Source of the DNA: Diatrype stigma
Taxonomy: Eukaryota; Ascomycota; Sordariomycetes; Xylariales; Diatrypaceae
NCBI GenBank assembly: GCA_022225965.2
Contig: JAKJXP020000082.1
Coordinates: forward strand, 164,635 to 228,634
Reading direction: 5' to 3'
DNA: 64,000 bases
The notes under the pieces are model-generated. The model worked only from the letters and a program-made list of their open reading frames with translations. It had not been told where the DNA came from and did no database searches. This document shows, piece by piece, positions 12,731 to 24,800 of the stretch. The stretch's first letter is position 1, and each line of letters starts with the position of its first letter. The position numbers and the translations under genes were made by a program.

Positions 12731-12771
12731 TGCGAATTGCGAATTGCGAATGCGAACTGCGAACTGCGAAC
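12731..12771. repeat. Heptamer tandem repeat (TGCGAAY)6
   Basis: Units TGCGAAT, TGCGAAT, a 6-nt TGCGAA, then TGCGAAC three times. It starts 17 nt upstream of the bZIP ATG, so it probably lies in the 5' UTR. The consensus is nearly the same as the array upstream of palI (54161-54201). Confidence 0.85.
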
Positions 12772-15271
12772 TGCTATTGCTATGGCCCAGGTAGGCACTA
12801 CTATTGGTACTGTAGCTAAGGCTTGCTTGTAAACTTTGTCGAGGAAAAGGCGCCGTCGGGATTGAAGAGCCAGAGGAGCTGAGGAGCTACTAAGTGGTAG
12901 GTAAGCGGGTAGTGGGGCTCCTCCTGGAGTGCTCTCTACGGGTCTCTAGTAGGTAAGTAGTCGCTGAACGTGCTGAAGGTGGTAGTGGTGACAGCGGTAG
13001 CGATAGCTGATATCTAGCGGTAACCAGTAGTGGCAGAGTGGTAAGGCGGGTAGCAGTGGTATGGAGGGGGTTCGGTGCGTTTTGATGCGTTTGATGGAGA
13101 AGTACCTAGGTATCGAGAATTATTGGCAGAGCATCACACAGCGCCAGCTGGCTTGACCCAAGAACAACCTGCTTGTACACACGAGGTAAGACTCGGGTTC
13201 AACAAAAGTCAAGGATGCGACGGCAGCGTGCTTTACTGCGTACCGAGTCTCAGATGAATATATGCGATCGCAAGTCCGCATCAATCTAGTTATGTACATA
13301 CATACATACATACAGCACATATATACATATCTACTACTACATACATGTGGGTATATATTCGTACGTAACCACATGCAGACGCAACGTCTGCTCATGCTCT
13401 CGAGGGCCAGCCAATAACGCGATCTTCGGTGTCGGCCCTAACGGCTGTACTACGTGATCATCAGCTAGACTGACATCTTGAATGTTCTGGAAAATGGCCC
13501 AAGACCGCGCTTGGCCTTGCCTGTCTACGCTAAGAAATAGGTATGTACCCTTGTGCTAAGAAAAGACGAGAAATGCATGGTAATAGGTAGTAGCAGGTAG
13601 TAATCAGCGAGAATAGCATGTAACGGCGTGGCTCGGGGCGTGGTTCCCCTTTCCTTCAGAGCTCCCCCACGCCGCTGTGGGCTGATGAGAAGTCACTCAC
13701 CTGATACATAGTACAATAGTTACTTATAATTATGTAGTCTCCCCAGATGTCCTTCTTCAACCTTTTCTCTCGCCGAAGGGTGGTAATAACAGCAGGGCTC
13801 TACTTATGTATCAACCTTGGAACTAGGGGGCAATGCAAAACCTTGCATAAGAGCAATCAAGATCCCTGTCGCCTGCCAAAGGAGGTGTTCAAGGCACGAC
13901 GGTCCATTGGATATGGTAACCAAAACCCAGGCACGAACGCAAATCAGTAGGACAGAAGAAGAGATCGCCGACCTTAGACCCACTACCGAACAACCCCAGA
14001 TTCGCTCTGCTGGCCAAGTTTTGCGTCAAGCCAGCCACCACCAAAGTAACATAGTAGGAATAACAAGAGGCCGTTGGACGAGCTCAGGTCCGAAGTGTCG
14101 GCCGGTTGGTCGCCTACGAAAGTGATACCCCTCCGATCACAACGATCCGTAACGAATAGTTTCGTAACGAACAGGTTGAGGGCTGTCATGCTCTCGAAAG
14201 ACCATTACACAGAGCTGCGAAGTGGCCCTGCCGTGATCGGCTGGTCTATTTTTGGCCGGCTTGGCCTGATGGCGACCGGCTGCTGTCAGATGTGAATTCA
14301 AGCAAACCAGGCCTTGAAGGCTTCTCGGGCCTGGACCTAGTTAGGCCGACTGCGACGAACAAGGTCCAAAGCTAATGCAAGCTATCTACTAGGCCTACTT
14401 TGTCACAACGTCCTGGGACATCCTCAAGAGTTGAGGATCTTGAGTCTCCTGTCTTCGGGGTGTCCAGCCACTAAGAGGACAGCCAGGCACGCCCAGCAGC
14501 CATGACATCTTGCAGAAGAGAATCACCACCCCTTCATGCCAATCACGTAAACCTCTTTGAGCCAAAAAGTCCATGTTTCTGCTTCACACCACGCCTCTGT
14601 CACATCTTATCCTGTTCTGCCACAGCTCTGCACGTAAGGTTGCACACAAAGAAAGGAATAGTGGCCTTCGTTGAACTCTCACCTGCTCTTCGATTCGCTG
14701 TGGACAGCTAACCAGTAGGATCCCCAGTAGCTGTGGCCGCCCCCAGTCATCCTCGAGGATGCATGTATAACGACGGCCCTCAGCATCGATGATTCTAGCA
14801 GGTGAGGTCACACAATTATACTACTTCCGTCGGGTGACCGACATCCCGTTACCTTCTTCATGTAGCTAGTGTAAGCTATTTGTTTCGTAGTAGTGGCAGA
14901 AGTCATGATACTCGGCATTCTCTATTCTCTTCTCTGTTACTCGGTATCCATGTTGCCGGCGACAATGCCTTCAACGAAGGCTATAACGCCAAAAGTGTAA
15001 GTGCTCAGAGCACGGAGGTCACTGATACATGACCTGAGCCGAGCACAGGGAGTAATAGACATTGGCCATAGGCATCTACTTGCTATCAAAACACTGACTG
15101 GCGAATCAGCTGCAAGGCAGAATTCAAATCCTGTCAGCCTTTCTACCTCACTGGATGGTTTGGCAAGAATTCTCCCAATGAGCCTAATGAAAGCCCCATC
15201 AAACATGTGCTGCTCCCAACATCATCAATGTCGGGGAATGTCCCCAAATTCGCAACGATTAACCTGTGCCC
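12772..15271. other. Gene-poor region upstream of the bZIP gene
   Basis: About 2.5 kb, with TACA/TATG microsatellite (about 13297-13340), a TACCTAGGTA palindrome (13103-13112) and an 8-nt-arm hairpin ATCCTCAA-GAG-TTGAGGAT near 14420-14440. Frames are all short, and I recognise no gene. An intron-like GTAAGT...CACAG near 14998-15050 may mark a relic related to the pseudogene that follows. Confidence 0.4.
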
Positions 15272-16652
15272 ATGGATCCTGTTTCAATCGTCAGTTTATT
15301 CAGCTCGATTGTCTGTCGCCGACGTGATAGCGAAGAGTATCGCTTACCGATAGAGCTAGTATCTTCTTGGAGAACACCAATGCTGTCAGCCTTCAGTTTG
15401 ATTTCGTCGTTATAGCCTCGAAAGTTTACCGAGTCGCACATCGGTCGCGTTTGGAACAAGCTATTACTAGGGCTGGTCAGCTTTCTGTTTAAGGCACAAC
15501 TGCTAACGCACACCATGTGGCGAGTCAAGTAGCCGAGCGTCTATCGAATTTGACACAGGAAAACTATAAGGATGATACACTATGTCCAATACCACAGTCT
15601 CCCATAGCACCGCCGTCACAGGGAAAAGGTCAGCCAGTGATTCGGCTGGGGATAGCTGCGTCATGTTCACTGCGGAATGCAATATGCCAACGTCGCAACA
15701 GCAAAGGGGTAATAGCAGCAGCATCTCGATCAGCTGGAATAGACAAACAAATCGAACGTGATAAGTTCTTAATGGAAGGTGATATACTATCACAAGACTC
15801 AGGACGCAAAGCGCTGTTGCTCGGCATATCAGAGTCTGGCAATCGACTGTCCTAATGGCTATGATGTTGTTCGCTGCAGGAGACTATACCCACGAGGAAC
15901 GCTCTTCCTTTGTCGAGATCATCTGGAGCAACGTCACGCACAAGCCTCATATCCAATACGAGGCTTGCTCTCAAAGCAATGGAATCGTTTAGTATACCAT
16001 TTGGTGACGAAACCAGAACAGATCATCACGTCATGGCCATATTCAGGATTCCTACGTATCTGGAGATATACTCGACACATGTGGAAACGGCTATATTGTC
16101 TTTATGGGTTGATACAGGATCACAAGAGGCATACCAACGGCGGTTCGAATATCAACTACATATAAACTCCCAGCCTTAAGCAGATGATATATGTCGCCTT
16201 GCACTTCACGATTACATGCCAACCACCGACGACGTCTTTCGCAGTCGTGTGAGGACAACTAGATCCTCAGAAACCACTTTTGATGCGGGCTCCCTCGGTG
16301 TCAGAATTTATGACATGGGAGGGTCCAGGTCGGAGTGTGTCAACGGCCATCTTTACAGTAGATACCACGGCTTGCCAAAGTGCGGTTCGAAGATAAGGAT
16401 GTCAACTGCATGCACAAACAACTAGACGTCTTTGGCATCGTTGCCAATGGCTGGCTCATGCGCAAGTTTATTGTTATTCTCGTTATGACCCATGTTGATC
16501 TGCTCGACGAGGCTCTGGAGCTAAGCTCCGTCGATAGGTGCTTTCCGGGTTTCGCTTCTCTTCATCCATCAGGCTCGATTGGTTTGAAGGAGAAATACTT
16601 AACTCATCTGGAAGATCGCTTCAAGTCACCCATTCAAGACAAAGGCACCTAG
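15272..16652 (+). pseudogene. Degenerate G-protein alpha-subunit gene
   Basis: Reading three frames in turn gives an ordered series of G-alpha landmarks. These are: RSAGIDKQIERDKF then KALLLGISESG, the P-loop (G1, from 15823); a THEERSSF..WSNVT stretch; LALKAMESFSIPFGDETRTD; YQRRFEYQLH; DYMPTTDDVFRSRVRTT (switch I with its Arg); ETTFDAGSL; YDMGGSRSE (G3, 16312-16326); ILVMTHVDLLDE at the NKxD position (16488); and a relic of the C-terminal Ras-like lobe. The gene cannot work. The P-loop Lys codon lacks one base (frameshift near 15841), a second shift lies near 15930-15950, an in-frame TAA sits at 16177-16179, and further shifts occur between 16340 and 16385. The catalytic Gln of G3 is Ser. 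An N-terminal MDPVSIVSLFSSIV at 15272 resembles fungal N-terminal modules seen in expanded ascomycete G-alpha families, and this limit is tentative. It stands isolated in gene-poor DNA. Confidence 0.78.
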
Positions 16653-19053
16653 GTGTCGAGTGTGTATGGTAACTCGCGCAGACATGATTCATATTAACTC
16701 ACACAATCCAGCAAAGGATGTTTCCGAAGCTATTGCATCACGTGGAAAGGGGTAAAACAGAGTAAGTTTACAGTAGTAAACAGTCTTACATAGCATACTG
16801 TGGAAGTTGGAAGTTCTTTGAGAGCTTTCTACGCCTTCTGACCATCTATTGGAAGCGTACGTTGCATGAAGTAGTGCTTCATGGAATCTTTCGGTTTTCA
16901 GAGTGAGTATGATGACTATTATTTAGTGGTATGGGCGAACTCAGTGGTGCAAGCTACCGCCCCTGATAAGTAAGTGTCTAGATATTGGATATTTGGGCCA
17001 TGGGGTATTGATACCAACCCCCTTGCGGCGCAGCCCAAGACTCGATACAATGCTGAGCGTACTTTGCATGGCACCAATACATGAGACAAGACATATGTAG
17101 GTAGGCTTCCTCGTATAAATCGGGTGGTTGAAGAGCACACGGAACTTGCAGTGTGATCACCATCCACCAACCCGTAGGGGGGTGTTTGCACCCCCCCCCC
17201 GCCCCCCTATGAATATATTTCGGAGATTGACACATGTTGGAGAATATTATGCAAAAGGCTGATATTAGACGCTATTCGCATACAATCTCGAGTATGGTTG
17301 ATTTCCTTTGATGCAAAGGAAATTGGTGGTTCATAACACTCAACAATCAACCTTGGGGTCAGCTTTCTTTACCCCTTTTTGAGGTCTTGGCAAAAGTCTA
17401 AGCGGAATCCCCACGACGTATCTACTAGCATTTGAAAGGAGTATCTCATCGACGAGACCCCTCAAACTGAACTTCACTTAGTGACATGATGGAGATTCCA
17501 CCTACCCTGTTAACGATCGAACTATACAATCAAAGCAGCAAGAAAATAATTATTAATATAGTGTATTCCGGCAGTGGGCATGCGGTTTTTTAAGGAAGAG
17601 GTATTGCTCACTAGGTTAGGGGCAAAGTAGTGGGTTACGATGGTTAACATTCAATGCAACCTGTCCTCAAACATCTGATGTATTCAGCTAACATCTTCAA
17701 GCAGCATGATAAGCATCAGCTTAAGTAGCCTTCTATGGCTTATCATACCAGACTGTAGCACATAACGGAGGAAAGACCCAACATGCATCAGGAGGTGTAC
17801 CCAAGCGAACAAACCTCGTTTAACTACCCTCATCTAGCCAATAGAAAGCAGTCGCAAACCATCATCCGTCGAATAAGCTCATCATGCGCATCTGAGCCTT
17901 GGGTTAGATGCGGTAATATCCCTGAACTAGGAGCTTGATAGATTTCAACTTGGTCAATGCTTGATGTCCTGAGGCCTACGACCTGCACAGGTGATAAGGG
18001 GTAGGTGTGCGGATACAGCATATGAGACGAATGAAGTTTCCAGACGAGGTTAAGCAGCGTAGGTAATTGGCCACTAAAGTACCTAGGTAGGTGCCTGGGA
18101 GGGTTGGCTATGAGAAAGCAAACAGTTCGGCCTTAGGACCAATGAAAGGGCAATAGGTACCACTTAGGCAGATGCCTATTGCCAGATGCCTAGTAGCTGG
18201 AGGTTGAGGGTTCCCTCTGAAAGCGAGGAGGGACGCTTGCGTGCTTGCCGGTCTACTAGACTACATACCTCCTACCTAGGTATAGATATGAGATCCCTAA
18301 GGACCACGGGAAAGCAACACAGTGTCCCATAATGCTTTCCTACATATAAGCAGCACTGAGGCAGTCCAATGTTATCAACGAGTTATCATTGGATGTACCT
18401 TGATTGCTTTGAAGGGACCTTGGTCAGGTAGCAAGTAACGACCTTGACGACTAAGCAGGTGAATAATACCAGGTACCTAATTACATCCCTCTATGATGTA
18501 TGGCCACTGCAATTCGAGGTGGCCTTACTTACCTATCTTTGGTAAGAAGTGAATCTACCTACATGTAGTACCTAGTACCTACATAAAGTACCTGCACCTT
18601 CCCCTGTTCACAGACGTCGTGACTAATAGGGCCACCTACCTAGGTACATAGGCAAGTTACGATTGACTCAAGTGAAACTCCCCATTGTCAGTTCCCAACC
18701 CGACTCAAGCTTGGACCCAGGCTTGGACTTGGCCCCAGGATTACAACAACGACTCCTTTCCCGAAGGAAAGTACCGCCCACTCGGTTTATCAGGCCGTCC
18801 TTTCTTCTCCCCTCGGCCCAAGACCTCTTGAACCGTCCATCTGCACCCGTCCACCTCTACCTGACCGATGCTACCTACTCAAGTTGGTATCAAGAAAACC
18901 TCGTTTGTCCTATCCATCTAAACACCCCCTTGTGGAATATATGACCGTACCCTATAACCCATCGTTCCTTTCCACGTAAGATCACCCTCGGATACTCCTT
19001 AGTGAAATACATTGTCATAGGTTCATCATTGTTCGTTCCGTGCAGTCACAGCC
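16653..19053. other. Gene-poor region upstream of the 594-aa gene
   Basis: About 2.4 kb, with C runs at about 17187-17210, three TACCTAGGTA palindromes (18080, 18273, 18637), and pyrimidine-rich sequence from about 18760 that is probably promoter or leader of the next gene. No gene recognised. Confidence 0.5.
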
Positions 19054-20838
19054 ATGGACAGCTTAGCACCTGGTGGGCTTACGTCCCCAAGAGGCATCCT
19101 AAAATCGCGAGGACAGTTGGTATCACCCTACGAATCGGCCCCTCAGACCGAGAACCAGCAGCGGCAGCAACAGCAGCAGCAGCAGCAGCAGCAACAACAA
19201 CAACAACAACAACAACAGCAAGAGCAAGAGCAACAGCCAACACCAAAATATACCACTGTTGGCTCTGTCTACAATCCCCAAGCCTCTCAGCCGCTCCAGC
19301 CTCCCGCCCGTCGAGGTCGCACCATCAAATGGCCTCCTACACCTCACTCGGATTCGCCACACCCTCTTCTTCCCAAGTCTGCATTCTCTGCATTGTCATA
19401 TAGGAATGCCAACTCTCACATACCTCAGACACCTCCCTCTACTCTGGGTAGCTTTCAACATTACTCTCCTTTACGTCAGAATTTCGACCGTGCTGTTAGC
19501 CCCTCTACTAGTCCTGCCGCTTTCAACTTCGGTAATAACGACAGAGAAGTCACCACGCAAATGGCTGTAAGCCTAGATGCTCCCCTGCGATCACCTACGG
19601 AACTGGCAAACATGCTGCGTGGAAATCAACCTGGCGTTCAGGCCACGGCTGGCCCGAGCAAACATGACGCAAAGTTACAGGGTGATGATGGCGGCGGCGA
19701 CGACGATGATGCTGACACCGATGATGATCCTGCTGGAGAACCTCTTAGACGGATGTCGGTCAAGTCTTTGACAAACCTGGCCTCCTACCTGAACCCAATG
19801 CAGAAACCCGCCCAAAAACTTCTCTCGAAAGCTCAACTTGCACCAATCATGACCAACCCTTACGCCCAAGAGATGCTATCGTCGTACCAACCACAAGACT
19901 CCATGGGAGAACAGAGAAGTCTACCACTCAACGGCTCTCGGCATACTCGCTCCGACCCTGTCGCCATGGGGGATCTATTGCAGTCAGCTAGAGCGGGCGA
20001 GAGCAGCGGCCGGAATCGACCCTTGAGAATCCCCCCTGGTTTCGACTTCCCACCCCAGAGAGGTTCTATGGGCCCAGGCTATCAAGCTGTGAGAGACTCC
20101 ACCCCTGGAGCTCTTCCCAGAGGGGCTGGAGTACCTCAGCCACTCACAGCAGGTCCGCCCGGCCAACGCCACTATAGAGCCTCTGCTTTGGAGTCCATGG
20201 ATGCCATGCCGAATAACTTTCGAAGATCCCAAGATATCAATGAGGAGGCTCTGATGCCGAATCCGTATAACGCACATATACAACACCACCATCCACAATA
20301 TTCTCTAGATGCAGAATCTAGCGCAGCCTTTGAAAATGACGGCTTATCTTCGATCCGGGAAATGCTAGCTCAAGGCAACGGCAAGGGAAGAGCAACTATA
20401 CGGTCCAAAGTGGTTGATACTTTGCCCGCAGAGGATGTCAGTGATCTATACCCTGAAGGTCTTCCTGCAAACTTCGGTATCAATACGATGCTACTGCCGC
20501 GAGATTGGGCACAAGACTATCCTTTGGACCAGACGCATGAACGACGCAGAGCCACGAACATCACAGAGCATATGTCTAGAACGCTGAGACACTTTTACAG
20601 CGGCGCCGATATGTTCGATAAGACAATCGACGAAGCAATTGAAGACCGAAACCGTCGTGCTTTCCATCAGACTCTCGGTGTTATAGGTGGCGAGAGGAAG
20701 AAGGCTAAGATTAACCCAGAATTGCGTATCAAGGACGCGGCTGCAATCCCGACCCACGAGCATGCTGAACCGCTATTGAATATGGCATTTCAGACATTCC
20801 TCAACTTCCAAGACACACAATCCAATGACTCCCTTTAG
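19054..20838 (+). CDS. Unrecognised Gln-rich protein, 594 aa, single exon
   Basis: A continuous 594-codon frame, ATG 19054 to TAG. I do not recognise a named family. Visible parts: a Gln tract of about 20 residues (codons about 34-55, mixed CAG/CAA); a basic/proline stretch RRGRTIKWPPTPHSDSP (about 88-104); an acidic Asp run (about 211-226); a middle region rich in Pro, Ser and Met, likely disordered; and an apparently ordered C-terminal third (about 445-594) with DLYPEGLPANFGINTMLLPRD, HMSRTLRHFYSGADMFDKTI and a helical end. There is no signal peptide or membrane segment. The low-complexity N-half and short basic motifs would suit a nuclear or RNA-associated protein, but that is inference only. 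The length, codon use and lack of stops argue that it is real. Convergent with REV3 across the assembly gap. Confidence 0.75.
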   Translation: MDSLAPGGLTSPRGILKSRGQLVSPYESAPQTENQQRQQQQQQQQQQQQQQQQQQQEQEQQPTPKYTTVGSVYNPQASQPLQPPARRGRTIKWPPTPHSDSPHPLLPKSAFSALSYRNANSHIPQTPPSTLGSFQHYSPLRQNFDRAVSPSTSPAAFNFGNNDREVTTQMAVSLDAPLRSPTELANMLRGNQPGVQATAGPSKHDAKLQGDDGGGDDDDADTDDDPAGEPLRRMSVKSLTNLASYLNPMQKPAQKLLSKAQLAPIMTNPYAQEMLSSYQPQDSMGEQRSLPLNGSRHTRSDPVAMGDLLQSARAGESSGRNRPLRIPPGFDFPPQRGSMGPGYQAVRDSTPGALPRGAGVPQPLTAGPPGQRHYRASALESMDAMPNNFRRSQDINEEALMPNPYNAHIQHHHPQYSLDAESSAAFENDGLSSIREMLAQGNGKGRATIRSKVVDTLPAEDVSDLYPEGLPANFGINTMLLPRDWAQDYPLDQTHERRRATNITEHMSRTLRHFYSGADMFDKTIDEAIEDRNRRAFHQTLGVIGGERKKAKINPELRIKDAAAIPTHEHAEPLLNMAFQTFLNFQDTQSNDSL

Positions 20839-21067
20839 AAGTCCGATGGTAGTTGAAGAGCACAGAGTGCATACTTGGGTTATGTCTTTACAGTAGCGAT
20901 CACGAGCTCTACCCATTTTTCGCATTTGGGAGCCATGTCACATCGGCTTTGGAGATGAGATGCCTTGAATTTGGGTCAAGCAGGTTCAAGCATGAGCTGA
21001 TTCTGTCACGGGGCTTGCCTTGGCAAATCGATTCGCTCATGACAGGAGTGATGGATGAAAGCATAGG

Positions 21068-21118
<51 letters not shown>

Positions 21119-21848
21119 NNNNNNNNNNCCCATCACCAACCCTCTTCCACACACCCCCCCCCCCAACCGAACGAGAAACGGGAAAAAAGAAAGAGGAAAA
21201 GAAAAAAAGTAATGGAGAGATGCTTTCTAAGCCCCTAATACATTGATTTTGGTAATCTCTTGTTCCTCCAGCACCTCCTGTGGTGGTATACCGACAATAA
21301 TGGTAATAGGGGGTCATACGTTACTGCCAAGAGGAGTTTACGTCAGAAAGGGATGTCTACACAGTGAAGTCACAAGAGGCTCACTATAATCGTGAGAATA
21401 GCAACGGCCGAAGAAAGACCCTTCGGGCTCACCTAGTGATAGAGAGCAATGGGCTGATTGGATGCTGGCGAACGGAGACTTGTATTGTTAGGACGTTGTC
21501 TGTAATGTATTCAGCTAATTATCCACCACCACCATCACCCAATCGCATTAATGAGCAACATTCGATGCTTTTTATAATCACCGTTCTTTGAATGCTGAGA
21601 ATCTAGTGGTATTTTGCTTTCACGTTTTTGTTCTAGTATGGATTTTCGTGACTTCATTTATGACAAGATGTAAAGAAGACAAGTCTCTCGCGAAGCCGAG
21701 CTCGATTGGCATGTCTTTCAAGGCACACCCTACCTGTAAAAATTATTAGGTACTGAAGTAAGAGCTCTCAAGTGATCCAAACAGAAGTAAACAGCCATCC
21801 ACTCATCCAATCATCCATCCGTACATTCATTCAGTCGTCCACTCATCT
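20839..21848. other. Convergent intergenic region with assembly gap
   Basis: 3' flanks of the 594-aa gene and REV3. It contains the G run and N block (21070-21128) and pyrimidine-rich sequence after the gap. No gene is seen; frames crossing the gap are meaningless. Confidence 0.6.
21070..21128. repeat. 49-nt G homopolymer followed by a 10-N assembly gap
   Basis: Forty-nine consecutive G (21070-21118) run directly into ten N (21119-21128). The true length and sequence are unknown. The run is either a real hard-to-sequence poly-G or a polymerase/two-colour sequencing artefact at a contig end. Confidence 0.95.
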
Positions 21849-24800
21849 TCACCATTCCAACGACTCCCGAGCCCGAGCCTGATGGCCACCACCAGCTTCC
21901 TCTTCCCGCCACTCTTCCCACTCTTCCCACCCCCCCTTGCCTCCTCCTCCTCCTCCTCCGCCTTCCCCCACCTCCCTCTCTCCATCTCCATGTGCACCCT
22001 CATACTCCCCATAGAACTCCCCATCCTCCCTCTCCAGCCGGGCCACCAGCCCCCTCACAGCCGGCTCCACGACCGCCCTCTCGGCCCGGTACCGCGCCCC
22101 CTGCTTCATGCGCGTGTAGAAGACGGGACAGTCCCCGCTGTCGCAGGGTATCGTGTCCGTGACGTCGGCACCACCACCGCCGCCATCGAGCGGCGCCAGC
22201 CCGGCGCAGCTGCGGCACACGCGCGCCACGTCGAGCAGCTTGGCCTCCTCGGCTGCGAGCCGCGCCTGCAGCGTGAGGAGGGAGGCGGGCGCGTCGGGGC
22301 CCTTGCATCGGCTGCAGAGGGGGAGGTCGTCGGCATTGCTGTTGTTGTTATCGTTGTTATAGTAGTAGGTGTTGCTATTGTTGCTGTTCTTCTTGAGCTT
22401 GACGTCGCAGACGAGGCACGCCGCGGCTCTCATGTAGGATTCCAGGGTAGCGGCAGCCGCCCCTTTTTTCCTCGTCATCGCTGCTACTAGACCACCACCA
22501 CCACCACCACCACCGTCGTGATGATGATGATGGTTGCCGATATCATGGGCGGCGTGGGGATCCACGCGCCGGATGCGCTGCACCTTGGGCATCTCGTCGT
22601 ACCACTGGCGCACGTTGGCGCCGACGAGGTTGAAGATGCGCTCGAGGGGCGGGATCAGGTTCTTGGCGATGTAGTAGTCGGCGTCGAGGCGCAGGTGCGA
22701 GGCGGCGCCGCCCGGCGCGAGCAGGTCCGCGGGCGCGACGCAGCGGTCGGCGAGCCGGGCGCCGGGCGCCCCCGTCACCACCACGTAGGGCACGCGCTCG
22801 CCGTACTGGGGCTCGGCGCGCGCGTCGCCCAGCATGCGGCGCGCGCTGACGAGGGCGCCGGGGGGCGGGGGAGGGCCGGGGCCAACATCGACGCCGCCGT
22901 TGGCGTTCTTGTACGTGCCCAGCTTCACCTCGCGCGCGAAGCAGAAGTCCTGGATGGAGACGGCGCCGCGCATGATCTTGTCGCACTGGCGCTGGAAGTA
23001 GCGCTTGACCTGGCTGAGGTCGGCCGTGTCGAACAGGAGCCGCAGGGCCTTCTCCTCGATCTTCTGCTCGGCGGGCGTGCCGTCGCGGCGGACCGTCTCG
23101 ATGCCCTTGGCGTCGAACTCCGGGCGGGCCTGGCCGGGATCTTCGTACTTGTAGCCCACGTAGCGCTTCTTGGCCAGCAGGACGCAGGGGTGGTAGACCT
23201 TCTCGAACTTGAGCTTGACGGGGCGCGGGTTCATGTCCGTCACGGCCTGCGCGATCTCGTTGCCGATCGCGAAGGCCTGGTCCTTGGTCCGCCCGGGAAG
23301 CGACACGAACAGGCTGTCCGTGTCGCCGTACACTACCTCCGCCTGCCACTTCGAGACCGAGTGGATTAGCGCGATCGCCCGCTCGAGCGTCTCCCGACCC
23401 GTCTGCACGATGCTGTCCGCGATCTCTGAGCAGGGCATGCGGCCCGAGAAGGACGCCGAGGTGTATCCGTATGTGACGTTAGCGAGGAGCTTCAGTGCGA
23501 GTTGTCGGTTGTTAAGCAGTTGCTGCAAGGTCTTGTCTTCCTTGTCTTGCTTCATGCCGCTCTTCACCATCAACCGGGTTTCGAGGATCTCCGTGAGCAT
23601 CTTCGCTAGCAGTGATTTCCTGATCTCCGGCTTGCAGTACATGATGCCGTTTGGCGCAATATTGATGTAGTCTTTGAGCAGGCACAGAAGCTTCTCCTGC
23701 CGCTGGTAGTCGGCGAACCCCATCTTGCTCTTGCCGCGCCAATTGACTATGCGACCTAGGAAGGTCGAGTAGCAATAGTTGTAAGCGATCATTACGCTGG
23801 GGTACAGGCTCTGGAAATCCAGTACCAGGAGAGGGCTGTTGTAGAACGCGCTCTGCGGCTCCATGACGAGGGGCAGGCACTCGAGCGCGTTCTGGCTTCC
23901 GACTTGCTTTCTGTCAGGGGATACCAGTATGAAGTTCTCTGGCTTCGCGATTCGGAACATGATGGACTCCACCTTGAACTGCGATCCCCGCGAGAAGACG
24001 GAGAAGAAATCCACACCCAGAAGCCGCGCTTGTTCGCTCGTTCGCGGGATCAGCTCGTTCGCCTCCAGTATCTCGATGTCGAGTTTGGTCCTCGTCAAGT
24101 AGTATCGAAGGAGCTTACTGAGATCTCGGACCCTTCCACTTGTATACCACGCGGTTAGAATGTGCCAGGGATAGTGAGGGATGCGTCGATGTAGCAGATG
24201 CCAGACGACGTTCTCCATTGTGTACTGGAGTAGGTTTAGTTCTCCTCGCATGGCCCTCCAGATGTTAATCATATGCCTGCCGGTTACTCGAATTGTTGAT
24301 GTGGTATTGAAACCCCATCGATCTGCCTCCTTTCCAAACCGCCCGAAAGACTGGCTCTTCATTCGCGAGAATTCATCGCATAAGTTATAATCATACTTGA
24401 ACCGAGCTCGTTCGATCAAGTAGCCCCACGAACTCCCATGGACCTCGTACCCAGTGAGGATATCCGGGTCATGCGTTCGGACGATTTCGACCATCCGCGT
24501 CATCAAGTCTAGCTCGGACGGCTCTTCAACAACGTTGACCGGTGTCTGCTTCTGTATTCTTCGGGCGAGCAATCCGTCCTCTGACAGTACGATCATTCCA
24601 GACTGGACTGCCAAAGACGCTTGATCACTGGTAGCAAAGTGTTCATCCGACTTGGAGCACCAGAATATACACTGCACCTCATCTTCTTCAGGGTTCGGGA
24701 CAAGTTTGCCTCTGCTGTTCACATGTATTTCTAGGCTCATAGTGCTCATGTATTGGGCCTCGTGTTGCACACTGGTTGACTTCTTTTTCTGCGAGTACTT

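Noticed and set aside
13297..13340. TACA/TATA repeats as a CRISPR-like or centromeric array
   Set aside because: A simple tetranucleotide microsatellite without regular spacers.
14400..14440. Hairpin ATCCTCAA-GAG-TTGAGGAT as a possible functional RNA or terminator
   Set aside because: An isolated short hairpin in gene-poor DNA, and rho-independent terminators do not apply in fungi. Likely chance.
22518..23369. 283- and 268-codon frames overlapping REV3
   Set aside because: Shadows in the GC-rich 3' part of REV3, where polymerase motifs fix the correct frame.
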